In this document: piece by piece, positions 9,691-18,966 of the stretch | Numbering within the stretch: the first letter of the stretch is position 1 | Layout of the letters: every line of letters starts with the position of its first letter | Source of the DNA: CBDBJK01 sp965206395 | GTDB taxonomy: Bacteria; Chloroflexota; Dehalococcoidia; Lucifugimonadales; CATOSD01 | Reading direction: 5' to 3' | Length of the DNA: 64,000 bases | Assembly: GCA_965206395.1 (NCBI GenBank) | Contig: CBDBJK010000004.1 | Location: forward strand, 23,867-87,866 | The notes under the pieces: model-generated | Seen by the model: only the letters and a program-made list of their open reading frames with translations | The model's database searches: none | Told to the model about the DNA's origin: nothing | Position numbers and translations under genes: made by a program

Positions 9691-10572
9691 AGAGCGTCTA
9701 ACAAAACCATTATTGGAACAGAAAGCGAGAGCAGATGATGGCACAACCTATGGCCAAGAAAGCCTCATGTATGTCTGCCCTGCGCTCATATCGAACCCGT
9801 AAGCGTCGGAACTGATGAAGCCAACTCAGGCTTCTCTCAACCACCCATCTATGCACACCCAACCCGCTGCCATGCGGCTCACCTCGCTTGGCCAGCAGCG
9901 GCCAGATATGTCGCTTCTTCAACTCCTTGCGAACAGGCTCAGAGTCATACCCTCTGTCTCCCTGCGCCTGAAGAGGACGCTTGCGAGGCCTGCCTCGCTT
10001 GCCCTTGACAGCAGGTATGGCATCCACCAACTCAAGGGCTTGGGTGACATCGTGAGCGTTCGCGCCAGTCAACCTGACCGCCAGTGGAATGCCCTGGGCA
10101 TCGGTTATGATATGATGCTTGCTACCCGCCTTCGCCCTGTCCGTGGGGTTGGGGCCTGTTTTCTGCCCCCAAAAACTGCTCGCACTGAAGCACTGTCCAG
10201 CACTGCGCGAGTCCAGTCTATGCGCTCAGCTGCTTGCAGGCGCTCAAGGCATACCAAGTGGATGCGCTCCCAGACTCCCGACTGGTGCCAATCTCTGAGG
10301 CGCCTCCAGCAGGTCATCCCACTGCCACAGTCCATCTCCTTGGGTAGGTCTTCCCAGCCAATGCCTGTCTTTAGCACGAACAGTATCCCACTTAGGACCT
10401 GTCTGTCAGGTATCCTGGGCCTTCCTCCTTTCGGCTTCGGTGGTTGTGGCGGCAGTAAAGGTTGCACCAGTTCCCAGAATTCATCGCTTACAAGGGGCTT
10501 AGACATTAGGTCATCCTCCTCCAGAGAATGTCCAGATTCTAACCCCTTTTATTAGGTTTTGTTAGACGCTCT
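9691..10572 (-). mobile_element. IS5-family (IS427-like) insertion sequence
   Basis: An 882-bp element with perfect terminal inverted repeats AGAGCGTCTAACAAAACC, flanked by TA (9689-9690 and 10573-10574). It is inserted in the leader of the downstream operon, between the promoter at 9552 and the first gene. Confidence 0.9.
9710..10506 (-). CDS. IS5-family transposase in two frames
   Basis: The first frame (10506 to 10105) encodes the DUF4096-like N-terminal domain (WELVQPLLPP, GGRPRIPDRQVLSGILFVLKTG) and the first catalytic aspartate (AVLDSASVRA). The second frame (ending 9710) has GDRGYDSEPVRKEL and the glutamate in VERSLSWLHQFRRLRVRYE. The two join through a minus-one shift in the T/G run TTTTTGGGGG near 10170, as in IS427-type elements, giving a product of about 265 residues. 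Confidence 0.88.
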
Positions 10573-10576
10573 TAGA

Positions 10577-11833
10577 ATGCAGTTGAACGATGGAATTATG
10601 AGCATAACGCCAATGCAAGAGTCTGCGCTGAGCGGACTCGCCGTAGTTGAGCTATCGGAACAGGTGTCGGGGCCATATTGCGCCAGACTGTTAGGGGCGC
10701 TTGGCGCTGAAGTCATCAAAGTGGAGAAAGCTCCTTCTGGTGACAGGGCAAGAAATATGGGGCCATTCATATCAGATGAGCCTGACCCGGAGATGAGCGC
10801 CCTATTCCTCTACCTCAACACCAACAAGAAAAGCGTTACCCTGGAATGGGAAACCTCTGCTGGCAGAGAAATCCTCGAACGAGTTTTGATGCAGGCCGAC
10901 GTACTGGTCGAAAGCTTCCCACCAGGTTACATGGACAGCCACGGCCTATCGTTTGAGAGCTTGCAGAAGATAAATCCGCGACTAATCATAGTATCGATGT
11001 CTGACTTCGGTAGCTCAGGCCCATATCGGGACTGGACAGCAACGCCGCAGGTGAATCTGGCCCTCGGAGGTTACATGTACCTGTCTGGCGAAGAGACCCG
11101 CGAGCCTTTGTCGATGCCCGGCCATCAGGCCGACTATCTGGCGGGACTTCACGCTTACCTTGGATGCTTGATGGCTCTATGGTATCGTGACGATTCAGGA
11201 CTGGGCCAGCGGGTAGAGGTAGCCACGATGGAATCGCTCGCTGCTTTAAGCCAGTTCACAACGGTAATGCACACCTACAACGACACGATACGCCGTCGTC
11301 ACGGCAATCGCTGGGAGTCTGCCAGTTCCTATGGCAGCTATCTAAATACAGTGCTGCCCTGCAAGGACGGCCACGTCTCATTCACAGTCTCGACCGAGAA
11401 GCAGTGGGAATTGTTGTGCGTGATGATCGGTAGACCTGACCTTCTCGATGATCCGCGCATGCTCACGTTCCAAAATAGTCGAAGTCACGCCGACGAAATC
11501 GATGAAATGCTCCTTGACTGGTTGAAGGACAGGACGAAGCAGGAGGTGTTTCAAACGGCGTCAGGGTTATGGTCAGTTCCTGTAGCGCCCGTGTCACAGT
11601 TGTCCGAGGTATTGGACGATCCGCAATATCGGTCCAGGGAACTCTGCATAGAGATAGACCATCCAAGCGCCGGGCTTCTCACATATCCAACTGTTCCGTT
11701 CAAAATGAGCGGTAGTCCGCCGAGGTTCGAACGAGCGCCCCTATTGGGCGAGCACAATTACGAAGTGTATTGGTCTATTCTTGGTTATACTGACGGCGAG
11801 TTGGCAAATTTCTCTGAAATGGGGGTCGTGTAA
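10577..11833 (+). CDS. CaiB/BaiF family CoA-transferase 1
   Basis: A 418-residue class III CoA-transferase. These enzymes move CoA between carboxylic acids through an aspartyl-CoA anhydride. Seen here: N-terminal VVELSEQVSGPYCARLLGAL, GAEVIKVEK, the segment LNTNKKSVTLEW, DVLVESFPPGYMDSHGL and FGSSGPY. The probable catalytic aspartate is in HQADYLAGL (about residue 186), followed by LGQRVEVATMES. The C-terminus has the APLLGEHN motif. The ATG at 10577 is the first start outside the upstream IS; an ATG at 10598 is also possible and neither has a strong ribosome site. It heads the operon with CoA-transferase 2 and the three carboxylase subunits, suggesting it activates the acid that is then carboxylated. 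Confidence 0.88.
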   Translation: MQLNDGIMSITPMQESALSGLAVVELSEQVSGPYCARLLGALGAEVIKVEKAPSGDRARNMGPFISDEPDPEMSALFLYLNTNKKSVTLEWETSAGREILERVLMQADVLVESFPPGYMDSHGLSFESLQKINPRLIIVSMSDFGSSGPYRDWTATPQVNLALGGYMYLSGEETREPLSMPGHQADYLAGLHAYLGCLMALWYRDDSGLGQRVEVATMESLAALSQFTTVMHTYNDTIRRRHGNRWESASSYGSYLNTVLPCKDGHVSFTVSTEKQWELLCVMIGRPDLLDDPRMLTFQNSRSHADEIDEMLLDWLKDRTKQEVFQTASGLWSVPVAPVSQLSEVLDDPQYRSRELCIEIDHPSAGLLTYPTVPFKMSGSPPRFERAPLLGEHNYEVYWSILGYTDGELANFSEMGVV

Positions 11834-11865
11834 ATTTTGCGTCTACGTATTGGGACTCGCGCTTG

Positions 11866-13053
11866 ATGCGTCCCGGAATTCTGTCAAATGTGCGCATTCT
11901 CGATCTGACTCGCGTATGGTCTGGCCCACTTGCAACCAGGATGTTGGCGGACTTTGGCGCTCAGGTAATCAAAATTGGAGACCCAAGGGTGCCTGTCGCA
12001 CGGACTAGCGGCCTTTTCAACAAGCTAAACCGCAACAAGCTAAGCCTCGCTCTACTTCTCGATAACCCCTCCGGGAAAGATATCTTCATGCGACTCGTTG
12101 AAATCAGTGACGTTGTCGTCGAAAATTTCAGGCCCAGAGTCATGGTCAACTTTGGCCTTACGTACGATGCCCTGAGAGAGATAAAGCCAGACATTATCAT
12201 GATGGCAATGTCTGGCTTTGGAAGCAGCGGCGAGTATGCGGACTTTCCCGCGTTCGGCTCTTCTGTCGAGACAATGACAGGGATAACCAGCTTGATGGGC
12301 TACCCCGGCGGCGCTCCAATGACCTCTGCCGTTGCTTACCCTGACCCTATTGCGGCTCTCAATGGCGCTTCTGCCCTTATGACCGCGCTCTGGCAGCGCA
12401 AGCGCTCTGGCAGGGGTCAATTAATAGACCTGGCTCTGTCCGAAGGCCCCGTCACCCAGATTGGTGAATTCATACTTGCCTACTCTCGCAACAAAAAACA
12501 GCCAGAACTCGTCGGCAACGGTCACGATAAATTCGCTCCATATGGATGCTATCCTTCCAACGGCGAGGACAAATGGATTACTATATGCGTGCAGTCCGAA
12601 AAACAGTGGCAGGCGTTGTGCGGTATAATGGGCAGTCCGGCATGGGCTTCAGACGGCAAGTTTTCAGACCAGCAGAGCAGGCACGAGCATAGAGATGAGC
12701 TTGATACTCTGGTCGGGGAATGGACATTGAAGCACGAAGCGCAAGCCCTGATGCGATTGCTTCAAGAACGAGGCATTGCCGCTGGAGCAGTAGTCAATGC
12801 GAAGGAGCTGCTTGAGGACCCTCACCTGAATGAACGGGGCTATTTTGCTGAGATAGACGAACCTGACATTGGCAACATCCGTTATCCGGGCCAGGCCATC
12901 CGAATGTCGGCAACTCCGTTGCTGGACTGGAAGCCAGCACCGCGACTGGGGGAGCACAGCCGACGGATTCTCGAAGACCTTTTGCAACTTTCTGAGGATA
13001 TAATATACGAGCTTGAAGCGCAGGGCGTCGTTGGTTCTTGGCCTGCGGAATAA
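11866..13053 (+). CDS. CaiB/BaiF family CoA-transferase 2
   Basis: About 395 residues, class III CoA-transferase. Signatures: RILDLTRVWSGPLATRML, FGAQVIKIGD, LNRNKLSLALLL, DVVVENFRPRVMVNFGL and SGFGSSGEYAD. The catalytic aspartate is expected in AYPDPIAALNGA, followed by SGRGQLIDLALSEG. The C-terminus has APRLGEHSRRIL. ATG at 11866 is directly preceded by an in-frame TTG; no clear ribosome site, so translation may be coupled to gene 1, which ends 32 bases earlier. With CoA-transferase 1 it may form a heteromeric transferase, as is known for some paired family members; this is inference. Confidence 0.88.
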   Translation: MRPGILSNVRILDLTRVWSGPLATRMLADFGAQVIKIGDPRVPVARTSGLFNKLNRNKLSLALLLDNPSGKDIFMRLVEISDVVVENFRPRVMVNFGLTYDALREIKPDIIMMAMSGFGSSGEYADFPAFGSSVETMTGITSLMGYPGGAPMTSAVAYPDPIAALNGASALMTALWQRKRSGRGQLIDLALSEGPVTQIGEFILAYSRNKKQPELVGNGHDKFAPYGCYPSNGEDKWITICVQSEKQWQALCGIMGSPAWASDGKFSDQQSRHEHRDELDTLVGEWTLKHEAQALMRLLQERGIAAGAVVNAKELLEDPHLNERGYFAEIDEPDIGNIRYPGQAIRMSATPLLDWKPAPRLGEHSRRILEDLLQLSEDIIYELEAQGVVGSWPAE

Positions 13054-13077
13054 TATTACGTAGTAAGGTGAATAATA

Positions 13078-13302
13078 GTGGAAACCAAAACGATCAACTC
13101 TCCTATGACTGGGCGCATTATCGAGGTAGTGGTGAGCGATGGCGATGAGATAAGCACAGGCGACATGCTTCTGGTGCTGGAGTCCATGAAAATGGAAAAC
13201 GAAATTTACTCCGAGTACAGCGGCACAATAGCCAAAGTTCATGTGAAAGAATTACAGAATGTAACAGAGGACGACCCCCTCATTGATGTCCAGATTTCTT
13301 AA
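13078..13302 (+). CDS. biotin carboxyl carrier domain protein
   Basis: A 74-residue stand-alone biotinyl domain. The biotinylation motif ESMKMEN places the modified lysine at residue 38, and the flanking SPMTGRIIEV and hydrophobic strands match the lipoyl/biotinyl fold. It carries the carboxyl group from the biotin carboxylase encoded next to the carboxyltransferase encoded after that. The start is GTG, preceded by AAGGTG at a distance of about 8 bases. Very short compared with AccB, like the small carriers of propionyl/methylcrotonyl-type carboxylases. Confidence 0.92.
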   Translation: METKTINSPMTGRIIEVVVSDGDEISTGDMLLVLESMKMENEIYSEYSGTIAKVHVKELQNVTEDDPLIDVQIS

Positions 13303-13328
13303 CGTCCCGCAAGAGGTGAATATCTAAC

Positions 13329-14672
13329 GTGTTTCGGAAGGTGCTGATAGCAAATAGGGGTGAAATCGCGTGTCGTGTTATCCGGACATGCCGTGAACTA
13401 GGTATTCAGACGTTAGCTGTCTACACCAACGCCGAACCCCGTAGCCTTTACGCTGAAATGGCAGACGAGGCATATCTTCTGCCCGAGGAAAGCATGCCCG
13501 CAGCCAGCTACCTTAACATCGACTCGATGGTTGATGCGGCGCGGTCAACGAATGCTGACGCCATTCATCCCGGTTACGGCTTCCTCTCCGAAAACCCGAA
13601 TTTCGCGCGTGCATGCGAAAATGCGGGCATCGTGTTCATCGGGCCGCCCAGTGATGTCATTGAGGCCATGGCGAACAAACGACTGGCTAGACATCAACTA
13701 GCACAGCTTGGGGTTCCCGTGCTTCCCGGTACTACCGTGCACCTCGACGGCGGCGCTGTAATCGAGGAAGCTGCCCTTGAGTTGGGATTGCCTGTAATGG
13801 TAAAGGCCAGCGAAGGCGGCGGCGGCATTGGCCTATCATTTGTCGAGGATTCGGCAAGGCTTGCTAGAGCCGTATCAAGGGCACGGTCAACCGCGCAACG
13901 AGCGTTTGGCAGCACCGACATTTACCTGGAAAAGTACATACGTGGCGCTCGTCATGTGGAAGTCCAGATATTGGCCGACCAGCATGGCAACTATCTGCAT
14001 CTGTACGAGAGGGAGTGCTCCGTGCAGCGGCGTCATCAAAAGCTCATAGAGGAAACGCCTTCGCCCGCTCTGACGCCCGACCAACGCCAGCAATTGCTGG
14101 ACTCTGCGCTCATGGCAGCCAGGGGAATCGGATACCAGAACGCCGGCACGTTCGAGTTTCTGCTCGCTCCTGATGGCGCTTTCTATTTCCTGGAAGCCAA
14201 TACTCGGCTGCAAGTGGAGCACGGCGTCACGGAGCTTACTACAGGCGTTGATCTCGTGGAGCATCAGTTACGAGTTGCGGCAGGCCAGCCGCTTGATATG
14301 AGTCAATCCGATGTTAGTCAAAAAGGCCATTCCATCGAATGCCGAGTCTACGCCGAGAACCCCGAGACGTTTCTGCCTTCACCTGGTACGATAACGTCAT
14401 GGAGCATGCCAGAAGGCGATCACATCAGGGTTGACTCGGCGATGCGAGAGGGAGACGAGGTAACAACATTTTTCGACCCTCTTCTGGCAAAAGTCCTTGT
14501 TCTGCAAGACACGAGGCAGCAAGCCGTAGACGCCATGATACAGGCGTTGGTAAGTTTCACTATTGAAGGCGTGACCACAAACATACCATTTCTCATCAAA
14601 GCGTTATCATCGCCACAATTCAGGAGCGGACAATACTCCACGCTTCTCGCTGATGAGCTAGCAAAGCAGTAA
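13329..14672 (+). CDS. accC: biotin carboxylase subunit of acyl-CoA carboxylase
   Basis: A 447-residue ATP-grasp enzyme that carboxylates biotin with bicarbonate and ATP. N-terminal FRKVLIANRGEIACRVIRT, then HPGYGFLSEN, the glycine-rich ATP loop KASEGGGGIGL, the RECSVQRRHQKLIEE segment (ERECSVQRRHQ) and the metal/catalytic EANTRLQVEHGVTE. The C-terminal domain includes GHSIECRVYAENP. Start is GTG at 13329 with AGAGGTG nine bases upstream. Length equals that of AccC. It sits between carrier and carboxyltransferase genes with short gaps, so the three form one complex. Confidence 0.95.
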   Translation: MFRKVLIANRGEIACRVIRTCRELGIQTLAVYTNAEPRSLYAEMADEAYLLPEESMPAASYLNIDSMVDAARSTNADAIHPGYGFLSENPNFARACENAGIVFIGPPSDVIEAMANKRLARHQLAQLGVPVLPGTTVHLDGGAVIEEAALELGLPVMVKASEGGGGIGLSFVEDSARLARAVSRARSTAQRAFGSTDIYLEKYIRGARHVEVQILADQHGNYLHLYERECSVQRRHQKLIEETPSPALTPDQRQQLLDSALMAARGIGYQNAGTFEFLLAPDGAFYFLEANTRLQVEHGVTELTTGVDLVEHQLRVAAGQPLDMSQSDVSQKGHSIECRVYAENPETFLPSPGTITSWSMPEGDHIRVDSAMREGDEVTTFFDPLLAKVLVLQDTRQQAVDAMIQALVSFTIEGVTTNIPFLIKALSSPQFRSGQYSTLLADELAKQ

Positions 14673-14687
14673 ACAAGGAGACTACAC

Positions 14688-16253
14688 ATGGTCTGGCAGC
14701 CAGAAATAGATGAACTCGAACGCAGAAAACAGCTTGCCTTCGAAATGGGCGGCACCGAAAGAATCGAACGCCAGCACTCTGATGGCAAGCTGACAGTCCG
14801 CGAGCGCATCGATAGCATGTTGGACAAAGACTCGTTCTTCGAGATAGGTGAGCTGGCAGGCTACGGAGAATATGACGAAGACCGCAATCTGGTAGGGTTT
14901 ACGCCTATGCCTTACGTGACGGGAATCGGTCGTATCGATGGCCGCCTGGTCGCTCTGGGTGGCGAGGATTTCACCATCAGGGGCGGCACCGCTGCTGGCC
15001 CGACTCGTCGGCGATCAAAGTCTAGCAGTTGGGCCAATGAATTCGCGTTAGAGTACGGCGTTCCACTGATCTACTTCGCCGACGGCGCAGGCGCTAGTGT
15101 GCGCTCTGTGGAAGCTGAACAGGGGGGTCACCTGCCAAGCGGCTCTAACTTCAACACTGAAGTCGCTCTTCTGGGCAAAGTACCGGTAGTAGCCGCTGTT
15201 CTGGGGTCTGTTGCGGGCGGCCCTGCGGGTCGCGTCATGCTATCGCACTGGACGATTATGGTAAAAGGCTCAAGCCAGATATTTCCCGGCGGCCCGCCGG
15301 TGGTTCGGCAAGCGATTTCAGAAGAGATTACCAAAGAAGAGCTTGGCGGCTCTCACATCCATGTTTACAAGAGCGGTGTAATCCACAACGAGGCCGAGGA
15401 CGAAGAGGACTGCTTCCGCCAGATTCGAGAGTACCTCAGCTACATGCCAAACAATGTCGATGAGTTGCCGCCCCGCGTGACTCCGTCGGACGACCCGAAC
15501 AGGCGCGAGGAAGACTTGCTTAGCATCATTCCCAGGAACGGGAGGCGGGCCTATGACATGCGCAAGCTCGTTCGTATGGTCGTGGACGACGGCAAGATTT
15601 TTGAAATCCAGCCGCACTGGGGCACTACCGCGATCACCGGGCTTGCCCGCGTCAACGGCTACGTAATCGGCGTGCTTGCCAATGATCCGAGGGTATTGGC
15701 AGGTGCGATAGATGCTGACGGCGCTAACAAGCAGACGCATTTCATGGATGTCTGCGATACTTTCAACATACCTATCGTCCTGTTCAACGACGTGCCTGGC
15801 TTCATGGTCGGAAGCAAGGCCGAGCTTCAAGGTACAATGCGTCACGGGATGAGGGCGCTCATGGCAAGCGTCCAGACCAAAGTTCCAACGATACAGTTCC
15901 ACGTCCGCAAGGCATACGGGCTGGCTGCCGCAGCCAACGGAAGCTCGGCGAATGTCTACATGCGGATGGGCTATCCTTCGGGCGAATGGGGGTCTATTCC
16001 AGTTGAGGGTGGAGTCGAGGCGGCATACAGAAGGGAGATCGCAAACTCACCAGACCCCGACGAACGCCGACGAGAATTAGAGGAGATGATGAACAAGTAT
16101 CGTTCACCCTTCCTGGTCGCGGAGTCGTTCGGCGTCGAAAAGATCATCGATCCCCGTGACACTCGCTCTCATTTAGCTATGCTGGTTGAGGCCGCGCAGC
16201 CCATCTTGAAGCGAATTGCTGGCCCGAAGGCTCGATACGGCGTTCGGCCCTGA
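14688..16253 (+). CDS. acyl-CoA carboxylase carboxyltransferase subunit
   Basis: A 521-residue carboxyltransferase of the PccB/MccB type. Seen: RIERQHSDGKLTVRERIDSM, the N-half crotonase elements GSVAGGPAGRVMLSHWT and GSSQIFPGGPPVV, and the C-half DVPGFMVGSKAE and KAYGLAAAANGSS. It transfers the carboxyl group from biotin carrier to an acyl-CoA. The ATG at 14688 has AAGGAG nine bases upstream and begins 15 bases after the biotin carboxylase. It ends with TGA, showing that TGA acts as a normal stop in this genome. The acyl-CoA substrate cannot be predicted; the two CoA-transferases upstream suggest an acid activated by CoA transfer. Confidence 0.93.
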   Translation: MVWQPEIDELERRKQLAFEMGGTERIERQHSDGKLTVRERIDSMLDKDSFFEIGELAGYGEYDEDRNLVGFTPMPYVTGIGRIDGRLVALGGEDFTIRGGTAAGPTRRRSKSSSWANEFALEYGVPLIYFADGAGASVRSVEAEQGGHLPSGSNFNTEVALLGKVPVVAAVLGSVAGGPAGRVMLSHWTIMVKGSSQIFPGGPPVVRQAISEEITKEELGGSHIHVYKSGVIHNEAEDEEDCFRQIREYLSYMPNNVDELPPRVTPSDDPNRREEDLLSIIPRNGRRAYDMRKLVRMVVDDGKIFEIQPHWGTTAITGLARVNGYVIGVLANDPRVLAGAIDADGANKQTHFMDVCDTFNIPIVLFNDVPGFMVGSKAELQGTMRHGMRALMASVQTKVPTIQFHVRKAYGLAAAANGSSANVYMRMGYPSGEWGSIPVEGGVEAAYRREIANSPDPDERRRELEEMMNKYRSPFLVAESFGVEKIIDPRDTRSHLAMLVEAAQPILKRIAGPKARYGVRP

Positions 16254-16623
16254 TGTGTAAGTGACTTGGAGTGAAAGCGAAGCGCCCTTTGTAGTTTCAA
16301 TGTCGGCGCGCGAATTATGCCTCTGCAAAGTATCGGTCAGCGCAAAGATAGAAGCGGCGTATCTGGGAAATAGAGTGGTGTAGGTTTTATGGCTAAAAGA
16401 ACAGTAGGCCATCATGTGACCCGTGCTAGCAGAACACCGGACGAAGAACCGTTGTCTTTTCCTGTTGCCAAGGACGTTCAAAGCGTGCCCGGAATTCCCA
16501 AGCGCGACAACGAAGTTTCGTACTACAGCAGGGAATCTCGGCTAGAGAGCGTAGCGGCAACCGAAAGCGCCTCTGCGGAGTGGGCGAGTGTGATAAGACG
16601 CGAGTTTTCGCCCGAAACGGCTA

Positions 16624-17453
16624 GGTTGTGTTGACATTTCATCTGAGCCATATGAGAGCACCGACGAAGTTCAAGAATCCCAGGAAACGCGATGACAGCT
16701 TGTCAAAGCGAGAGAAGATATGCCGGTAGTGCTTGATCTTGTTGATGAAACACTCCACAAGGTGGCGCTCTCGGTAAAGGTACTCATCATACTCTCGTGG
16801 CGTCTTTCGATTTGACCGAGGTGGAATCACAGGTAACGCGCCCCTGCCCAGGATGCATTGGAGAAAATCCATCGAATCGTATCCCTTATCAGCAATCACA
16901 TGCTCGGTTTCGAAATCAGCAATCAATGCCTGTGCCTGGGTGATGTCGTGACGTTGACCTGCTGTGAGCTCAAAGCGCAACGGGTTGCCCAATCCATCCA
17001 CGCTCACGTGGATCTTGGTACTGAACCCGCCTCGGCTCCGGCCAAGAGCTTGGGCCGATTGGCCACCGTTTTTTTGGAGGCTCCAGCAGCACAGGGATGA
17101 GCGCGAACCACAGTGCTATCACAGTGCTATCACAGTGCTATCAATGATGACATGCTCCATATCGGGGTCTTGCACAAAATGCTGATGCATTCGTTCCCAT
17201 ACACCCTTTTCACACCAGCGTGCGAAGCGCTTATATACGCTGTTCCAGTGACCGTAGTGCTCAGGCAGCAGTCTCCAAGGAGCACCACTTCGTGCCATCC
17301 ACAGGATGGCCTCGACGTAGCGCCTGCAATCGTCCTCCTCTCCAACGTAGAGGTCTGGGCATGGGCGCAGAAATTCAAGGATTTTCGACCATTGTTCATT
17401 GCGTAATTCAGTCGTTGACATGTATCCATTATGCACCAAATGTCAACACAACC
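16624..17453 (-). mobile_element. IS5-family insertion sequence, copy D1
   Basis: An 830-bp element with terminal inverted repeats GGTTGTGTTGACATTT, flanked by TA (16622-16623, 17454-17455; CTAG can also be read as the duplication). A near-identical copy lies at 54051-54869. This copy has three tandem 11-bp units (cacagtgctat) inside the transposase gene; the other has two. Confidence 0.93.
16639..17439 (-). CDS. IS5-family transposase, frame-disrupted by 11-bp repeat expansion (D1)
   Basis: The first frame starts near 17439 (WSKILEFLRPCPDL, VEAILWMARSGAPWRLLPE) and reaches the first catalytic aspartate in HVIIDSTVIAL, where it stops. The second frame (ending 16639) supplies ADKGYDSMDFL and the glutamate in RHLVECFINKIKHYRHI. 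A single 11-bp unit at 17109-17141 would give DSTVVRAHPCAAG, leading to a run of seven A where a minus-one shift joins the frames. With three units the first frame terminates, so this copy is probably not autonomous. Confidence 0.85.
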
Positions 17454-18647
17454 TAGACTCTACGAAGAATTCCAGGAAGAGATGATACCTGTCGTCGAGT
17501 GGGTCAGGTCTACGCGCGACCTCAAACCCGCTGTCGAACCAAGCGGGGAAAACGTCACAGAAGCTATTCGCAGCAAGGCCTATGCTCTGGGCTATGGCGA
17601 GGTAGGATTCACGAGCTTCGATACCCGATATGTTTACCAGGGAAGAAGGAAAGACCTCAATCCTCGGCTGCCTCACGCCATATGCCTTGCGCTGGAGCAG
17701 GATTCGAAGCCACGCAGACTATGCCGAGCCTCGACGCTGAAAGGGCGCAAGGAGAAGCATATAAACGTCAATCAGGCCTTGCAAAAGCACTGACTGATTT
17801 CATATTGTCGCTAGGGTATAGTGTGCAGGTTTCTGGCCCAACGTGGCATCTAGGGCCGATGATTCCGATGTTCGTGGAGGCTGGTCTGGGACAACTCGGC
17901 GTGAATGGTCAGCTGCTTTCGCCTCGCTTCGGGTCGCGAGTGCGTCTGCAAATCATACTTACCGATGCCAACATCACGTACGATAAACCCGTTGATTACG
18001 GCATGCACAAGTTTTGCGCCCTGTGTCAGGTGTGTGTTACTCGCTGCCCCGGTCGCGCCTTGGAAGGGCAGAAGCTCTGGTATCGCGGCGTAGAGAAAAA
18101 CAAGCTCAACTTCGCCCGGTGCAGGCCGGTAATGACAAGGTATTCAGGATGCGGCATCTGCATGAAGGTTTGTCCTATCCAGAAATACGGGATGAAGCCG
18201 GTCATGGAGCACTATATCGAGACCGGTGAGGTTCTCGGCAAAGGCACCGAAAATCTGGAGGGCTATACGCTTCCAGATAAAGGGCATTTCCGCCCAGGAA
18301 AGCTGCCTAGCTTCAACGCTGAATTCTTCGATATGCCTCGCGGCAAGGTTGAGGATTTGCTATTCGATGAGTTCAAACAAAAGCTTCAGGATGCTGAGAA
18401 CGGCGGCGAGGAGACTTCGGACGACGTTTGGAAAGAATTCAGAGATAGGATAGACGATGCTCTCAGCCACAAGAACGGGCCACTGGACATGGGCATGGAC
18501 CTCAGCTTTTAGGATAGGTCAGGAAATTGTGCCGTCCATCACTACCGCATTATAAGCAGTAAATTTATGGCAATCACGGGAACGCCAATCATTGCTTCAG
18601 CCTGTCTGGGAAATCCAGGCCAAACTTCCATTAGCTGCGATTCTTGT

Positions 18648-18851
18648 TTATAACTGCTCGTGGAATACTGCAATGGCGAGGAGTCCGAACGCTAGCGCGG
18701 ATGCCGCAAGCAACACGCCCGCACCGATTTCGTTGTCGGAAAGCATCGCGTTAATGCCCAGAATGATTCCGACAAGACCCGCGATCCCAGCGCCCGCGAC
18801 GGCGATTCTTCTGGCCTGTGTGGTGTTGCTCCTGGTTGTCTGATTTGCCAT
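18648..18851 (-). CDS. small two-helix membrane protein
   Basis: A 67-residue protein with two hydrophobic helices (IAVAGAGIAGLVGIILGINAM-like at about 16-36, and GAGVLLAASALAFGLLAIAV at about 44-63) separated by a short acidic loop. The start is well supported by AGGAGAG seven bases before the ATG. I do not recognise a family. It lies upstream (in the antisense direction) of nothing co-directional nearby except that the MMPL genes on the same strand end just to its right; it could be co-transcribed with them. Confidence 0.65.
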   Translation of the reverse strand: MANQTTRSNTTQARRIAVAGAGIAGLVGIILGINAMLSDNEIGAGVLLAASALAFGLLAIAVFHEQL

Positions 18852-18966
18852 AGCTAATTCTCTCCTGCCATTGTGATCTTAGCGATTCTGATTCAATGCA
18901 GACGAAGGCCCCGCACCTTAAAGTACGAGGCCCTCGACTAGCTATTCAATGTACATGCAGTGCCTT

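Larger units (their letters stand above)
16389..18512 (+). pseudogene. reductive-dehalogenase-like corrinoid/Fe-S protein, split by IS5 and frameshifted
   Basis: The N-terminal 78 codons (16389-16623) are cut by an IS5 element; removing it restores SPETAR-LYEEFQEE. Near 17697-17705 the frame shifts by one base, and the main body then runs to 18512. Two [4Fe-4S] motifs of the reductive dehalogenase (RdhA) type are present: FCALCQVCVTRCPGRAL (CX2CX2CX3CP) and C-x9-CGICMKVCP. Before them is EAGLGQLGVNGQLLSPRFG, typical of the corrinoid-binding core shared by RdhA and epoxyqueuosine reductase QueG. There is no Tat signal, so the ancestor was cytoplasmic, as in catabolic (non-respiratory) dehalogenases. 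Canonical RdhA catalytic residues were not assigned. It follows the carboxylase operon by 135 bases. Confidence 0.75.

Noticed and set aside
9815..10555. 246-codon plus-strand frame opposite the IS5 transposase
   Set aside because: Antisense shadow of the two-frame transposase.
17109..17141. CRISPR-like short tandem repeat
   Set aside because: Only three 11-bp units with no spacers, inside a transposase gene.
18896..18945. Riboswitch or attenuator downstream of MMPL 1
   Set aside because: Only a short GGCC/GGCC stem is seen, and it lies after the gene; at most a weak terminator.
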